Positions 51,934 through 60,955 of a stretch of 64,000 nucleotides of DNA are shown here, one piece after another. The stretch covers positions 78,276 through 142,275 of the forward strand of contig CALEMW010000219.1 in assembly GCA_937910695.1 (NCBI GenBank). The letters run 5' to 3'. The DNA comes from an uncultured bacterium (GTDB lineage Bacteria > Krumholzibacteriota > Krumholzibacteriia > LZORAL124-64-63). Numbering within the stretch: the first letter of the stretch is position 1; every line of letters starts with the position of its first letter. The notes beneath the pieces are model-generated. The model saw only the letters and a program-made list of their open reading frames with translations, was not told the DNA's origin and did not search any database. The translations under genes and the position numbers were made by a program.

Positions 51934-53696
51934 GCCGTCACCTGTGACTGCCCTTCGTCCGTCCGCCAGGCGCCCTTGCGTACCGCCACGCCGCTGAGCC
52001 ACGACGTGCTGCGGCCGATCTGTTCGACCACCCGCGCGAACAGCGGTGCGGCGCTCGCTGATGCGTAATGATGGCTCTGATCGGGTTCGTCGAGGATGGT
52101 CAGGATGAGCAGACGCGGCTCGTCGGCCGGGACCATCCCGAGGAAGCTGGCGATGTAGACGCCGTATTCGTAACCCGTAGCTCCTTCGCGCACCTTCTGG
52201 GCGGTCCCTGTCTTGCCGGCTACCGTGGTCCAAGGCACTGAGGCCTTGCCGCCTGTCCCCTCGGTGACGGCACGAAGCATGGCGCCGCGGATGACCTCGG
52301 CCAAGCGTTCGGACATGACCTCCTGGTAGACGACAGGCTCGCGCCGCTCGACCACCGATCCGTTCTTGGTGCGGACTTCCCGCACCATCATCGGCGCCAT
52401 GAGCCTGCCGCCGTTGGCCACAGTCGCCCCGGCCAAGGCGACCTGCAGAGGACTGGCGGTGATCTCCTGCCCGAAGGCGATGGTCGACTGGGTGCGTCCG
52501 GACCAGTCCTTCACCGGTTTGCATAGGCCACGGGTCTGCCCCGGATAGACGGCACCGGTCGGTTTCCCGAAACCTAATAGCTGCAGATCACGGAAGAATT
52601 CGTCGCGGCGCAGATTCAGGACCATGCGCGCGAAGTAGACGTTGCTGGAGTGGGCGAAGGCGTCCATGAAGCTCATGAAACCGAAATCGTGGCCCTCGGA
52701 ATTGCGGATGCGGTACCCATCAAACTGCTGATCATCACAGTCGATGGCCAGAGTGGTATCGACGGCGTCGCGGGCCAGTAGCGAGGCTGCCGTGAAGATC
52801 TTGAACACGGAGCCCGGCTCGTAACTGCCCGTGAAGTTGTAGTTGTCCCAGAACCTCTTGTGCTCGGCGGCTTCGGTACGATCGCGTATCACCGGGGTAT
52901 CGGCCGCCGCCAGCACCTCGCCCGTGTTGGGATCGATGATCAGCACAGCACCGCCGATGGCGTGGCACTCCGGCACGGCGATTTCGAGACAATCCTCGGC
53001 GATGGCCTGGAGATCCGCATCGATGGTCAGTACGAGATCGAGCCCGTCGCGGGCAGGCGTCACGACCTCGAGTCCGTCGCCGGGCCCGCGATGCGGCGTC
53101 TTGTGTCGCCAGGCCTCCCCCGGAGTCCCGGCCAGCAGTTCGTCGTAGGCCTGCTCGAGGCCGTTGGCCACAGCACCGTTTCCAGTATCCCGGAAGTGGC
53201 CCAGCAACGAGGCGCCCGTCCCCCCCTGTGGATAGACCCGGTCATGCTGCACATCGAAGGTCACACAACCGAGACGCCGCAAGGCCAGCAGGGAGTCGCG
53301 GTGCAATACGGCGCGGCTGGCCAGAACGATGTGCTTTCCACCCGCCTCAGTCAGACGTCGGCGAGTTTCTACGGGGTTCAAATCGAAGATACCAGCCACA
53401 CGATCGGCAATGGCAGCGCATTCTCCGGGGTCTTTGCCGCGGAGACTCGTCGTCGAAACGCCCACCCGCCAGGTGGTCACCGAGAGCGCCAAGGAGCGCC
53501 CCTGCCGGTCATAGATATTGCCCCGTTCCGCCGGAACCGGTACGGCGTCGAGCCACTGGTTGGTGCCGATTTCTAGGAGCGTCTCGTGCTGTCTGATCTG
53601 CAGATCGCCGAGCCGCACCGTCAAGCCCGCAAATAACACGAACGCCCCCGTCTGCAGCCAGCGGAGGCGCGTCAGGAGCATTCGTTTGCGGGTCAC
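51924..53696 (-). CDS. ftsI: FtsI/PBP3-type peptidoglycan transpeptidase
   Basis: AERGNIYDRQGRSLALS; SXXK in YEPGSVFK; SXN in HSSNVYFARM; AGKTGTAQK. Confidence 0.96.
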   Translation of the reverse strand: MTRKRMLLTRLRWLQTGAFVLFAGLTVRLGDLQIRQHETLLEIGTNQWLDAVPVPAERGNIYDRQGRSLALSVTTWRVGVSTTSLRGKDPGECAAIADRVAGIFDLNPVETRRRLTEAGGKHIVLASRAVLHRDSLLALRRLGCVTFDVQHDRVYPQGGTGASLLGHFRDTGNGAVANGLEQAYDELLAGTPGEAWRHKTPHRGPGDGLEVVTPARDGLDLVLTIDADLQAIAEDCLEIAVPECHAIGGAVLIIDPNTGEVLAAADTPVIRDRTEAAEHKRFWDNYNFTGSYEPGSVFKIFTAASLLARDAVDTTLAIDCDDQQFDGYRIRNSEGHDFGFMSFMDAFAHSSNVYFARMVLNLRRDEFFRDLQLLGFGKPTGAVYPGQTRGLCKPVKDWSGRTQSTIAFGQEITASPLQVALAGATVANGGRLMAPMMVREVRTKNGSVVERREPVVYQEVMSERLAEVIRGAMLRAVTEGTGGKASVPWTTVAGKTGTAQKVREGATGYEYGVYIASFLGMVPADEPRLLILTILDEPDQSHHYASASAAPLFARVVEQIGRSTSWLSGVAVRKGAWRTDEGQSQVTAWR

Positions 53697-54148
53697 GGCC
53701 CGTCACCACCCACTGCGGCGTGGGCCTCGCGAGCACCGACGGCGACCATGGCCCGTGCCAGGAAAGACGGGCCGTCACGTTCGGATGTCTCGTCGAGGAC
53801 CATCAGTACCGATGGGTGCGTCGGAGCGACAAGGCCGATCGTCACAGCCTTGGCGGCGATCTCGTCCCGGGACGTCTGTCGGTTCCATTCCTGTTCCAAG
53901 AGCCCCAGTCTCGCCTGCAGATAGTCCCGGTCGGCATGAAGATCGGAAATCGTGGTGCGTTCCCTGATGATGCCGTTGGACAGGGCCACCTGTCCGGTCA
54001 CGACTAACAAGGCGGCGAATCCCATCAGCCCGACCAACAACGCTCCGGTGTCGAGCATGCATCGCGAACGGGCCATGGCGCCGCCGCCTGTCCCCGTCGG
54101 AGCGGCATAGCGGAACGTATTGCGGATTCCCTGACGTCGTCGAGTCAT
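53693..54148 (-). CDS. ftsL: FtsL-like cell division protein
   Basis: Small bitopic protein (TM then RERTTISDLHADRDYLQARLGLLEQEWNRQTSRDEIAAKAVTIGLV) between ftsI and rsmH. Confidence 0.8.
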   Translation of the reverse strand: MTRRRQGIRNTFRYAAPTGTGGGAMARSRCMLDTGALLVGLMGFAALLVVTGQVALSNGIIRERTTISDLHADRDYLQARLGLLEQEWNRQTSRDEIAAKAVTIGLVAPTHPSVLMVLDETSERDGPSFLARAMVAVGAREAHAAVGGDGP

Positions 54149-55068
54149 CAGATGACCTCCGCCGCGCGCAAACGGGCACTCCGGGCGCGCGGGTTATCCT
54201 GAACTTCCCGTGCATCGGCCTTAAGAGGACGACGCGTGATGACATTGAGGGAGCGTTGGTGCCCGCAGACACAGATCGGAATCGTCGTCGGACACAGGCA
54301 GTCCCGCTGTTCCTTCGTGAGCCACTGCTTCACGATGCGGTCTTCTAGGGAGTGATAGCTGATGACCACGAGCCGCCCCCCGGGACGCAGGACTTCGGGA
54401 ACGGCGGCGAGAGCTTCGCGCAGCGCTCCGAGCTCGTCGTTGACGGCGATCCGCAGAGCCTGGAAGACGCGACTCAGCACCGCGTTGAGGTGAGCGCCGG
54501 TGCCGACGGCCTCGACCACGGCCTCGCGCAGGGCTCCGGTGGTGGCGACGGAACCATCCTCACGGTCGCGCTTGATCATTGCGGCGATCCGACGGCTGCC
54601 CCGTTCCTCGCCGTACTCGAAGATGACGTCGGCCAGGGCCCGGGCATCGAGACGGGCGACGAGCTTCGCCGCCGATTCTCCGCTCGTGCGGTCGAAGCGC
54701 AGATCCAGGGGCGCATCGGCCCGGTAGGTGAATCCCTTTTCCGGTTCGTCGAGCTGAAGCGAACTCACGCCCAGATCGAGCAGCAGGCCGTCGGCCCCAT
54801 CCCAACCGGCATCCTTCACGACCGCGCCCCAGTTCCGGAACGACGCCGTCACCAGGGTGAAGCCGGGGGCCTCATCCGCAAGGGCTTCTCCGGCCCGCCG
54901 GGCGTCGTCGTCGAGATCGATGCCCAGGACTTCGGCGCCAGCTGCGAGCATTTCCCGCGCATGTCCACCGAAACCGAAGGTGCCGTCAACGAGACGCTTG
55001 CCGGGAGCCGGCTGCAGCAGATCGATCACGACATCGCGCAGCACGGGAATGTGGGGGACGCCGGTCAT
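54148..55068 (-). CDS. rsmH: 16S rRNA (cytosine(1402)-N(4))-methyltransferase
   Basis: HIPVLRDVVIDLLQPAPGKRLVDGTFGFGGHAREML; LLLDLGVSSLQLDEPEKGFTYRADAPLDLRFD; VISYHSLEDRIVKQWL. Confidence 0.98.
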   Translation of the reverse strand: MTGVPHIPVLRDVVIDLLQPAPGKRLVDGTFGFGGHAREMLAAGAEVLGIDLDDDARRAGEALADEAPGFTLVTASFRNWGAVVKDAGWDGADGLLLDLGVSSLQLDEPEKGFTYRADAPLDLRFDRTSGESAAKLVARLDARALADVIFEYGEERGSRRIAAMIKRDREDGSVATTGALREAVVEAVGTGAHLNAVLSRVFQALRIAVNDELGALREALAAVPEVLRPGGRLVVISYHSLEDRIVKQWLTKEQRDCLCPTTIPICVCGHQRSLNVITRRPLKADAREVQDNPRARSARLRAAEVI

Positions 55069-55445
55069 GAAGCGGCTCGGCGTGCGGGCACCGAAGAAAC
55101 GAGGCTCGGCGATACATCGCCGAGCAGCAGAATGGTCTTGAGATAGGTGCTCCAGCCGGAAAGCAGAAGCTGATGACCGTATCCCCGCAGCTGATCGCTC
55201 CAGGCGATCAAGGGGGCGACGGCCCGGTAGTCGACGTGGTGCAGCTGCCGGCCGTCGAGGACGATCCTTCGTCCCCGTTGGACAAGCCTGGGCGCGATCC
55301 ATCGCTTCAGCCGCACCACCGTGTCGCGATCGAGTTCACCGAGAAGAGTGACCCGCAAGATCGACCCACGTTCCTGGACCTCAAAATCGATCCCTCCCTC
55401 GAGAAGGGTTAAACATGGCGTCCAGCGGGTCGACTCTCTCGGCAT
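55065..55445 (-). CDS. STAS-domain protein inserted between mraZ and rsmH
   Basis: RVTLLGELDRDTVVRLKRWIAPRLVQRGRRIVLDGRQLHHVDYRAVAPLIAWSDQLRGYGHQLLLSGWS: STAS fold pattern; ATGA overlap with rsmH start. Confidence 0.7.
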   Translation of the reverse strand: MPRESTRWTPCLTLLEGGIDFEVQERGSILRVTLLGELDRDTVVRLKRWIAPRLVQRGRRIVLDGRQLHHVDYRAVAPLIAWSDQLRGYGHQLLLSGWSTYLKTILLLGDVSPSLVSSVPARRAAS

Positions 55446-55530
55446 TGCGGGCTCCGTCCCTGGCTGCCGACCGTCCTTGGTCGGCGTGGCTCCGTCCTAC
55501 CTACGGCCTCGATCCGTCGAGACCCAACGT

Positions 55531-56008
55531 CTAGGAGAAGAATTCATCCATGAATTCCGAATCCGGCTCCGCCAGCGTCTGCTGGCTCTGAACGAACCGC
55601 TCCGGCTCCCAGAGCTCCATGTAGTGCCCCATCCCCACGACCTTGACACGCCGCCCCACCCCGACCTGCTCGAGGAATGAGGCGGGGATCATCACGCGCC
55701 CTTGGGCGTCGGGATCGAGCTTCGCGCTGTTGTCGCTGATCTGACGAACCCGGGCCCGCCACTCGGCCGAGGACGACCGGCTGCGGATACGGTTGAACGC
55801 CTTCTCCCACTCTTCACGCGGAAAGAGCGAGAGGCTCCCGTCCGGACCCACCGTCACGACGTACTGCTCGTCGTCGGCCGCTCCGCCACCCCGCCGGAAT
55901 CGGAACGGCAGGTTGAACCGACCCTTGGCATCCACGGCGCGTTCATAGGAGCCGTGGAAGCAAAAGCCTGTTTCCTGGTTCGTTCCGTTGTCTGGTGTCG
56001 GGTTCATG
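55531..56008 (-). CDS. mraZ: Transcriptional regulator MraZ
   Basis: FHGSYERAVDAKGRFNLPFRFR and SAKLDPDAQGRVMIPASFLEQVGVGRRVKVVGMGHYMELWEPERF: tandem AbrB-like MraZ halves. Confidence 0.95.
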
Positions 56009-56034
56009 CGGTCTCCGGTTTGGGAGTCTAGTTT

Positions 56035-56059
56035 CCCCAATCTTCACCATTTTTCCCCA
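56035..56059 (-). promoter_or_regulatory. MraZ-binding repeats (three TGGGN-like boxes with 5-bp spacing)
   Basis: Minus strand TGGGG-aaaaa-TGGTG-aagat-TGGGG directly upstream of mraZ. Confidence 0.75.
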
Positions 56060-56073
56060 CTGAGATCCACGAG

Positions 56074-56103
56074 ACAGTAATTCACCACCAGGGAGAGTGT
56101 CAA
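56074..56103 (-). promoter_or_regulatory. Putative sigma-70 promoter for the dcw cluster
   Basis: Minus strand TTGACA (56098-56103), 18-nt spacer, TACTGT (56074-56079), upstream of the MraZ boxes. Confidence 0.55.
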
Positions 56104-56186
56104 CTCCCGTAATCGAACTATTTTTTGCCTGATGATTCGCTCATGAGAACGTTGTAGAATCTCCGCAGAGGGAGCCTTCGAATGGC

Positions 56187-57482
56187 TCAGGAAGGCAGAA
56201 TATCAGAGGAGCGGGGGCGTAGAATCTCCCACCAGGTCAGATTGGTCCCATGACGGAAGCGGATGAGCATGAGCATCGTACCGGCCAGATAGGCGGCCGT
56301 GGATGCCCAAGCGGCGCCGAGGGCTCCATGGGCGGGAATGAGCCACAACCCGGTTCCCAGATTCACCACAACGGTCAACAGACTCGCCTGGGTATTCCAG
56401 GCGGGTCTCCCCCGACCGATGAAATCGCCGGCCAGCACGGCACCGGCGGAAAAGCCGATGATGCCCGGCAACAAGGCGCGCAGGGGTGCGATCGCCCCGG
56501 AGTAAGCGTCGCCGAACAACAGACCCAACAGGTGCGGCGCGACGATCCAGAGCGAAACTCCGGCCAGGGCGGTCACGAAAAAGCCAAGGCGGACGGCCCG
56601 GGCGGTGGTCTGGTCGCGCCCTTTTGGATCATCGACAGCACTGGCGGTATAGACGAGGATCGGCTGCAAGGCCCCGGAGATCAGCCAGAGCAACTCACCT
56701 ACCATCACAGCCACCGAATACACCCCGACGATGCCGATCCCGTGCCACCAAGCCACCAGTGCCAGATCCAGTCGAAGATGGAGCAGGGACACGACCGACG
56801 AAAGCTGCCCGACCCAACCGTGTCTGACCAGACTCTTCATCAACGCGGTAGCCGGCTCAGCCGTGGGCGTCGCCGGACGTTCCGCAGTGCTCCACACCCG
56901 GATCAGCACCACGACCATGGCGAGGGTCTGCGCTCCCGCATAGACCACCAGGACCGACTGCCAGCCACGACCGGGCTCTCCTCTGCCCAAGAGCATCGAT
57001 ACGGCGGCGAGGAACAGGGCCGCACGGCCGAGATTCACCAGGGGGCCGTCCAGGACCCGCCCACGCGCATTGAGATTGTAGACAAGCACATCGAAGAGAA
57101 GCAGAGCACCGACCGCAACTCCGGCTGTGACGGTTTCGGTCGGCCCCCAGCCCAGAGCCGAATCGAGAGCGGCATGCGCACCCACCCGCCAAGCGACAAC
57201 TACGGCGACGCCGAGTCCTGCGCAAACAGCCGTGCACCAGAGAACCTGGGCTCGGATCACCGCCGCAAGGGATGCTTCGCCCTTGCGCAGGACAGGGACG
57301 GCGGCTAACCCCACGCCCCCGTTGACGACCGATGAGACCACCATGATGACGAAGATGGAGAGCGTATAGGCGCCCTGGGCCTCGGGACCCAAGCGGCCGG
57401 CCACGAACCAGCCGGCAAGGGCGTTGAGGGCTGCCTGACCGAGGCGGGCGGCCAGCACGCCGCCCCCGCGGCGCAGGAGCAT
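56187..57482 (-). CDS. Polysaccharide flippase (Wzx/MATE-like)
   Basis: ~12 TM polytopic protein, GRLGPEAQGAYTLSIFV N-terminus typical of polysaccharide flippases. Confidence 0.8.
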   Translation of the reverse strand: MLLRRGGGVLAARLGQAALNALAGWFVAGRLGPEAQGAYTLSIFVIMVVSSVVNGGVGLAAVPVLRKGEASLAAVIRAQVLWCTAVCAGLGVAVVVAWRVGAHAALDSALGWGPTETVTAGVAVGALLLFDVLVYNLNARGRVLDGPLVNLGRAALFLAAVSMLLGRGEPGRGWQSVLVVYAGAQTLAMVVVLIRVWSTAERPATPTAEPATALMKSLVRHGWVGQLSSVVSLLHLRLDLALVAWWHGIGIVGVYSVAVMVGELLWLISGALQPILVYTASAVDDPKGRDQTTARAVRLGFFVTALAGVSLWIVAPHLLGLLFGDAYSGAIAPLRALLPGIIGFSAGAVLAGDFIGRGRPAWNTQASLLTVVVNLGTGLWLIPAHGALGAAWASTAAYLAGTMLMLIRFRHGTNLTWWEILRPRSSDILPS

Positions 57483-58534
57483 CAGGCCCGTCCCCGTCGG
57501 GTGACGAGGCCGTGGACGCCGCGGAGCAGCCGCCCTGACCAGGGAGCCAGACTCCAGGCTCCGCGCTCCCGTTCCTCGGCGCCGAGCAGCTTCTTGAAGT
57601 TGGAGACGCCCTCCAACCCTCCGCTGCCCCCGAGATCGAGCCACGAAGCACCGCGTCGGCACGCTTCTTCGAGATCGTTCCAGATCAGCAACGTTGCGGG
57701 AAACTTGTCGTTGTGTTGAGGCAGGGTAGCGCCGAGCCAGGCGAAAATCTCGTCACCGTCGTGCCAACAGAAATGGCCGCCGATCAGTCGATCCTCGAAA
57801 CGCACCAAGGACAGGAACACCTTACCCGCTCCTTCGCTGACGAGCTGCCGGATCATGGCCGCTGGCACCGTAGGCACACCCCAACGCCGGGCTGCCTCGG
57901 CATGAATCGCCTGGAAGGCGTCGAGATCTTCGGGAGCCGTGCTGATCTCGGCCTTGCAGCCCATTTTCAGGGCGCGGTTCCGTTCGTTGCGTCGGTTCTT
58001 TTTCAGGACGGTGCGCTCGACCTGGTCGATGCCGCCGATCAGGGGCAGGCCCGCGGTGGAGACGGCGCTCCTGCGAAAGCCAAGCCCGTGGAGATCGGCT
58101 CCCAGAGACCCATCCCAAAGCGGATCGAGATAGAGGGAAAACGCCAGCACCCGCGACCCAAGAGCGAGCTGCCGGCAGCCGTCCAACAGGGTCGCCAGCA
58201 CAGCGTGACGGCGTTCCGGAGGCAGGTCCTCCGCCAGCAACGGCGCCGTCGGCACTCCCTGATGGTGTCCCTCCCAAAGGTTCAATGGGCCTTTACGCGA
58301 AACGACCAACGGGATACCGGCGACGGGGCGTCCGCCCTGCTCCACCAACAACCAACGACCGTCGTGATCGTCGAGATGGTCGCATACCGCGCGGGTCCAG
58401 AAGGGTTCGTGAACGAATCGGACCTCCCCCGCCGCCGCCATCAGGTGGGTCCAGCCGTCCGGAGGCACGGCGCCCTCGCCGAGTCGCAGTGTCGGTTGAG
58501 AGCTCAGATCGCGAACTGAAGGCATAGGGGTCAC
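57482..58534 (-). CDS. FemAB/GNAT-like acyltransferase (BioF2-like)
   Basis: RNERNRALKMGCKAEIS...LDAFQAIHAEAARRWGVP...GHFCWHDGDEIFAWLGAT...LIWNDLEEACRRGASWLDLGGSGG fold motifs. Confidence 0.75.
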   Translation of the reverse strand: MTPMPSVRDLSSQPTLRLGEGAVPPDGWTHLMAAAGEVRFVHEPFWTRAVCDHLDDHDGRWLLVEQGGRPVAGIPLVVSRKGPLNLWEGHHQGVPTAPLLAEDLPPERRHAVLATLLDGCRQLALGSRVLAFSLYLDPLWDGSLGADLHGLGFRRSAVSTAGLPLIGGIDQVERTVLKKNRRNERNRALKMGCKAEISTAPEDLDAFQAIHAEAARRWGVPTVPAAMIRQLVSEGAGKVFLSLVRFEDRLIGGHFCWHDGDEIFAWLGATLPQHNDKFPATLLIWNDLEEACRRGASWLDLGGSGGLEGVSNFKKLLGAEERERGAWSLAPWSGRLLRGVHGLVTRRGRA

Positions 58535-60954
58535 CGTACGACCGCCAACGGCTTGACGATCACATGTCCCTCGAGTTGGGCCCGGAGCAGATAAACGCCG
58601 GCGGCAACCGGAACGTCGTCGAAGTTCAGGCCGTCCCAGAACGCGACGTCCTGCTCCACGTTGCGGTTGCGATGCACGAGCTTGCCCTCGATGTCGTAGA
58701 TCTCCACCCAGGCGCCGCCGTTGGTGTGCAGGGAAGTCTGTGTCACCTCGGAATCGAAACCGCCGATCATCAGGCCGCCGGACTGTTCGTTAGGCCGGAA
58801 CGGATTGGGGTAGACGGTCAATCCATCGAGGGAGTTACCTGCATCGCCCTGCCCCCCTCCCACTTCGATGAGGATGGCACCGTAGCCGCCTCCCGCCACC
58901 AGAGTACGACCGTCGAGGGACCGGTCCAGCTCCCGCACGGGGCCTTCGACGATGCCGCGGATGGTCGAAGCGCCCACCACGCTGTCCAGTCCGAAGCTCT
59001 CGTAGGCGTTGGCATTTGTGAAGCCGTCGATCTCGACGATCTCGCCGTTGACTCTGATCCTGTCGAGGCCCGCCTCGTGGCAGACCCAGGCGTCGCCGTT
59101 GGCATCGATCTCGATGTCGTTCACGCTCCCCCGCAACAGGCCCGGCGAGGTGGGGGCAGTCTTTTCACGCCAGTGGTTGAGGATCTGCACATGGATCGCC
59201 GCGTCGTCGTAGCTCGTCAGACTCAGCCGCACGACGCCGCCGCCCCCACCGGCCCACAGGTTTCCGCTCTGATCGACGGCCAGACCCTTCGTGCTGCGGA
59301 AGTCGTAGGTCTCCGGTGGTTGGCTGATGATGGTCGGTGTCCAGATGTCGTCGGTGAAATCGCCGAGGGTCGGATCCGCAGATGAGTCGGCGAATCCATT
59401 GGTGTCCCAGAGCACGAGTCCGCCGTCGTCGGATGTGAACCATACAAGGTCGTCCTGGGCCTGAACGGCGTCGCGTACGATCAACCCGTTGAGGCCGCTG
59501 GCGTCGGTGGGCAGCGTGCGCCAGGAATCCGGATCGGCCCAGCTATCAGGGTCGAGCAACAGGTCGACTCCCGCATTGTCGCTCATGAAGAGCATCGCCC
59601 CGCCGGACAACGCGAGCATGCGCACGATCCGGTTGTTGCTCAACGGCGATTGGCCCGGAACGAGAATGTCGACGTCTGCGAGCCAGGGCCGGTAGCGGAT
59701 GATGCCGCCCCTATTGAACTGTGTGATCCAGAGGGTTCCGTCTGAGCTGGACTCGAGGTTCAGCAGGTTGCTGCCGAAATTGATCAGGCCGAGGGAGTCG
59801 TTGTCGGTCGACGCCAGCTCGGGGAACTGGGTCCAGGCTTCGCCGTCCCAACCCGACCAGCCTGCGGCGACCCGGGATCCCAACCATACTGTTCCATCGG
59901 GGGTGATCTCCACACCGTCCACCTCGTTGAACAGTAGATCATCCCAGGTCCAGGTGTGCCAGTCGTCGACGCCGTCGCGAACCGCCAAGAACGCTTGGTT
60001 GGCTTCGACGTTGTCGTCGACCGGACGGATCTGGCCAGCGATCCACAAACGGTCCGAGGCGGCCAGCGTCGAAGCGCGGGCTTCGGGGATGTCCTCGCTC
60101 TCCCAGGCCGTTCCGGTCCAGCGGCGCAAACGCGACATGGTGGTCGTGCTCAGGGTCAGCGCCCAGAGATCGCCGTCGAACTCCGTGAGGGAAGCCATGG
60201 GCGTGGTCGAGGCGCCCAGCAGTTCCCAGGCCGTCGTGGTCTCGGACCAGCGGTACACGCCGCCGTCGGTGGCGACGAACAGACCGCCAGCCCCGACGAG
60301 CATGTCGCGCACAGAGCGGGTCGCGAGGCCGGCGCTACGGTCCAGGAAGATGCCCTCGCTGTAGACCGAGACGCCGTCGGCCGTACCGATCCAAAGGTCG
60401 TCGCCCTCGAAGACAAGGGCGCGGATCTGGTCGTTGACCAGTCCCGCGAAATTGTCGGCGCTGAAGATGTTGCCGGCGAGGCCGTCGTTGATGATGCCTA
60501 CGCCACCGTCGGCGAGGCCGTAGAAGACCCGTTCACTGCCATCGACAGCGCGGCCGACCACCACCGCGACGTTCAAGGAGGACAGTTCCCCCAGCCCGGT
60601 GTACTGGCGGAACTGCGGCCCGCCGACGCCGAGGGTCACACGTGTCAGGCCGCCGCCGTTGGTGGCCACCCACAGATGCTCGCCGCTCCAGTAGAGGTCG
60701 TTGATTCGGTTCGAGCTCAGACCATCGAAGGTCGTCCAACGGGTCAATTCGGTCGGATCGTCCTCGGACCAGACGGCCACTCCACCGGTGGACAAAGCGC
60801 CGTAAAGCATCCCATCGAGTGGCTGAACCGCGACGCACTCCTGATCGCTCAGCATGAGCGTGAATTCGACCGTGGGAGTCGCCGCCAGGACGCCGGCGAC
60901 CGTCACCGTTGAAACCAGCCACAGAGAGATCAGGTCTCGCCTGATGGATGTCAT
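58531..60954 (-). CDS. Secreted two-component-regulator-type propeller protein with FlgD/T9SS-type C-terminal domain
   Basis: Signal peptide; repeated propeller blades (TFDGLSSNRINDLYWSGEHLWVATNGGGLTRV); C-terminal VYPNPFRPNEQ...VEIYDIEGKLVHR...FWDGLNFDDVPVAAGVYLLRA. Confidence 0.85.
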   Translation of the reverse strand: MTSIRRDLISLWLVSTVTVAGVLAATPTVEFTLMLSDQECVAVQPLDGMLYGALSTGGVAVWSEDDPTELTRWTTFDGLSSNRINDLYWSGEHLWVATNGGGLTRVTLGVGGPQFRQYTGLGELSSLNVAVVVGRAVDGSERVFYGLADGGVGIINDGLAGNIFSADNFAGLVNDQIRALVFEGDDLWIGTADGVSVYSEGIFLDRSAGLATRSVRDMLVGAGGLFVATDGGVYRWSETTTAWELLGASTTPMASLTEFDGDLWALTLSTTTMSRLRRWTGTAWESEDIPEARASTLAASDRLWIAGQIRPVDDNVEANQAFLAVRDGVDDWHTWTWDDLLFNEVDGVEITPDGTVWLGSRVAAGWSGWDGEAWTQFPELASTDNDSLGLINFGSNLLNLESSSDGTLWITQFNRGGIIRYRPWLADVDILVPGQSPLSNNRIVRMLALSGGAMLFMSDNAGVDLLLDPDSWADPDSWRTLPTDASGLNGLIVRDAVQAQDDLVWFTSDDGGLVLWDTNGFADSSADPTLGDFTDDIWTPTIISQPPETYDFRSTKGLAVDQSGNLWAGGGGGVVRLSLTSYDDAAIHVQILNHWREKTAPTSPGLLRGSVNDIEIDANGDAWVCHEAGLDRIRVNGEIVEIDGFTNANAYESFGLDSVVGASTIRGIVEGPVRELDRSLDGRTLVAGGGYGAILIEVGGGQGDAGNSLDGLTVYPNPFRPNEQSGGLMIGGFDSEVTQTSLHTNGGAWVEIYDIEGKLVHRNRNVEQDVAFWDGLNFDDVPVAAGVYLLRAQLEGHVIVKPLAVVR

Positions 60955-60955
60955 A

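Noticed and set aside
55446-55530. Possible c-di-GMP-I (GEMM) riboswitch because of GGTAGGTAGGACGG-like sequence
   Set aside because: Lacks the conserved GEMM core elements and the expected helix arrangement; similarity judged coincidental.
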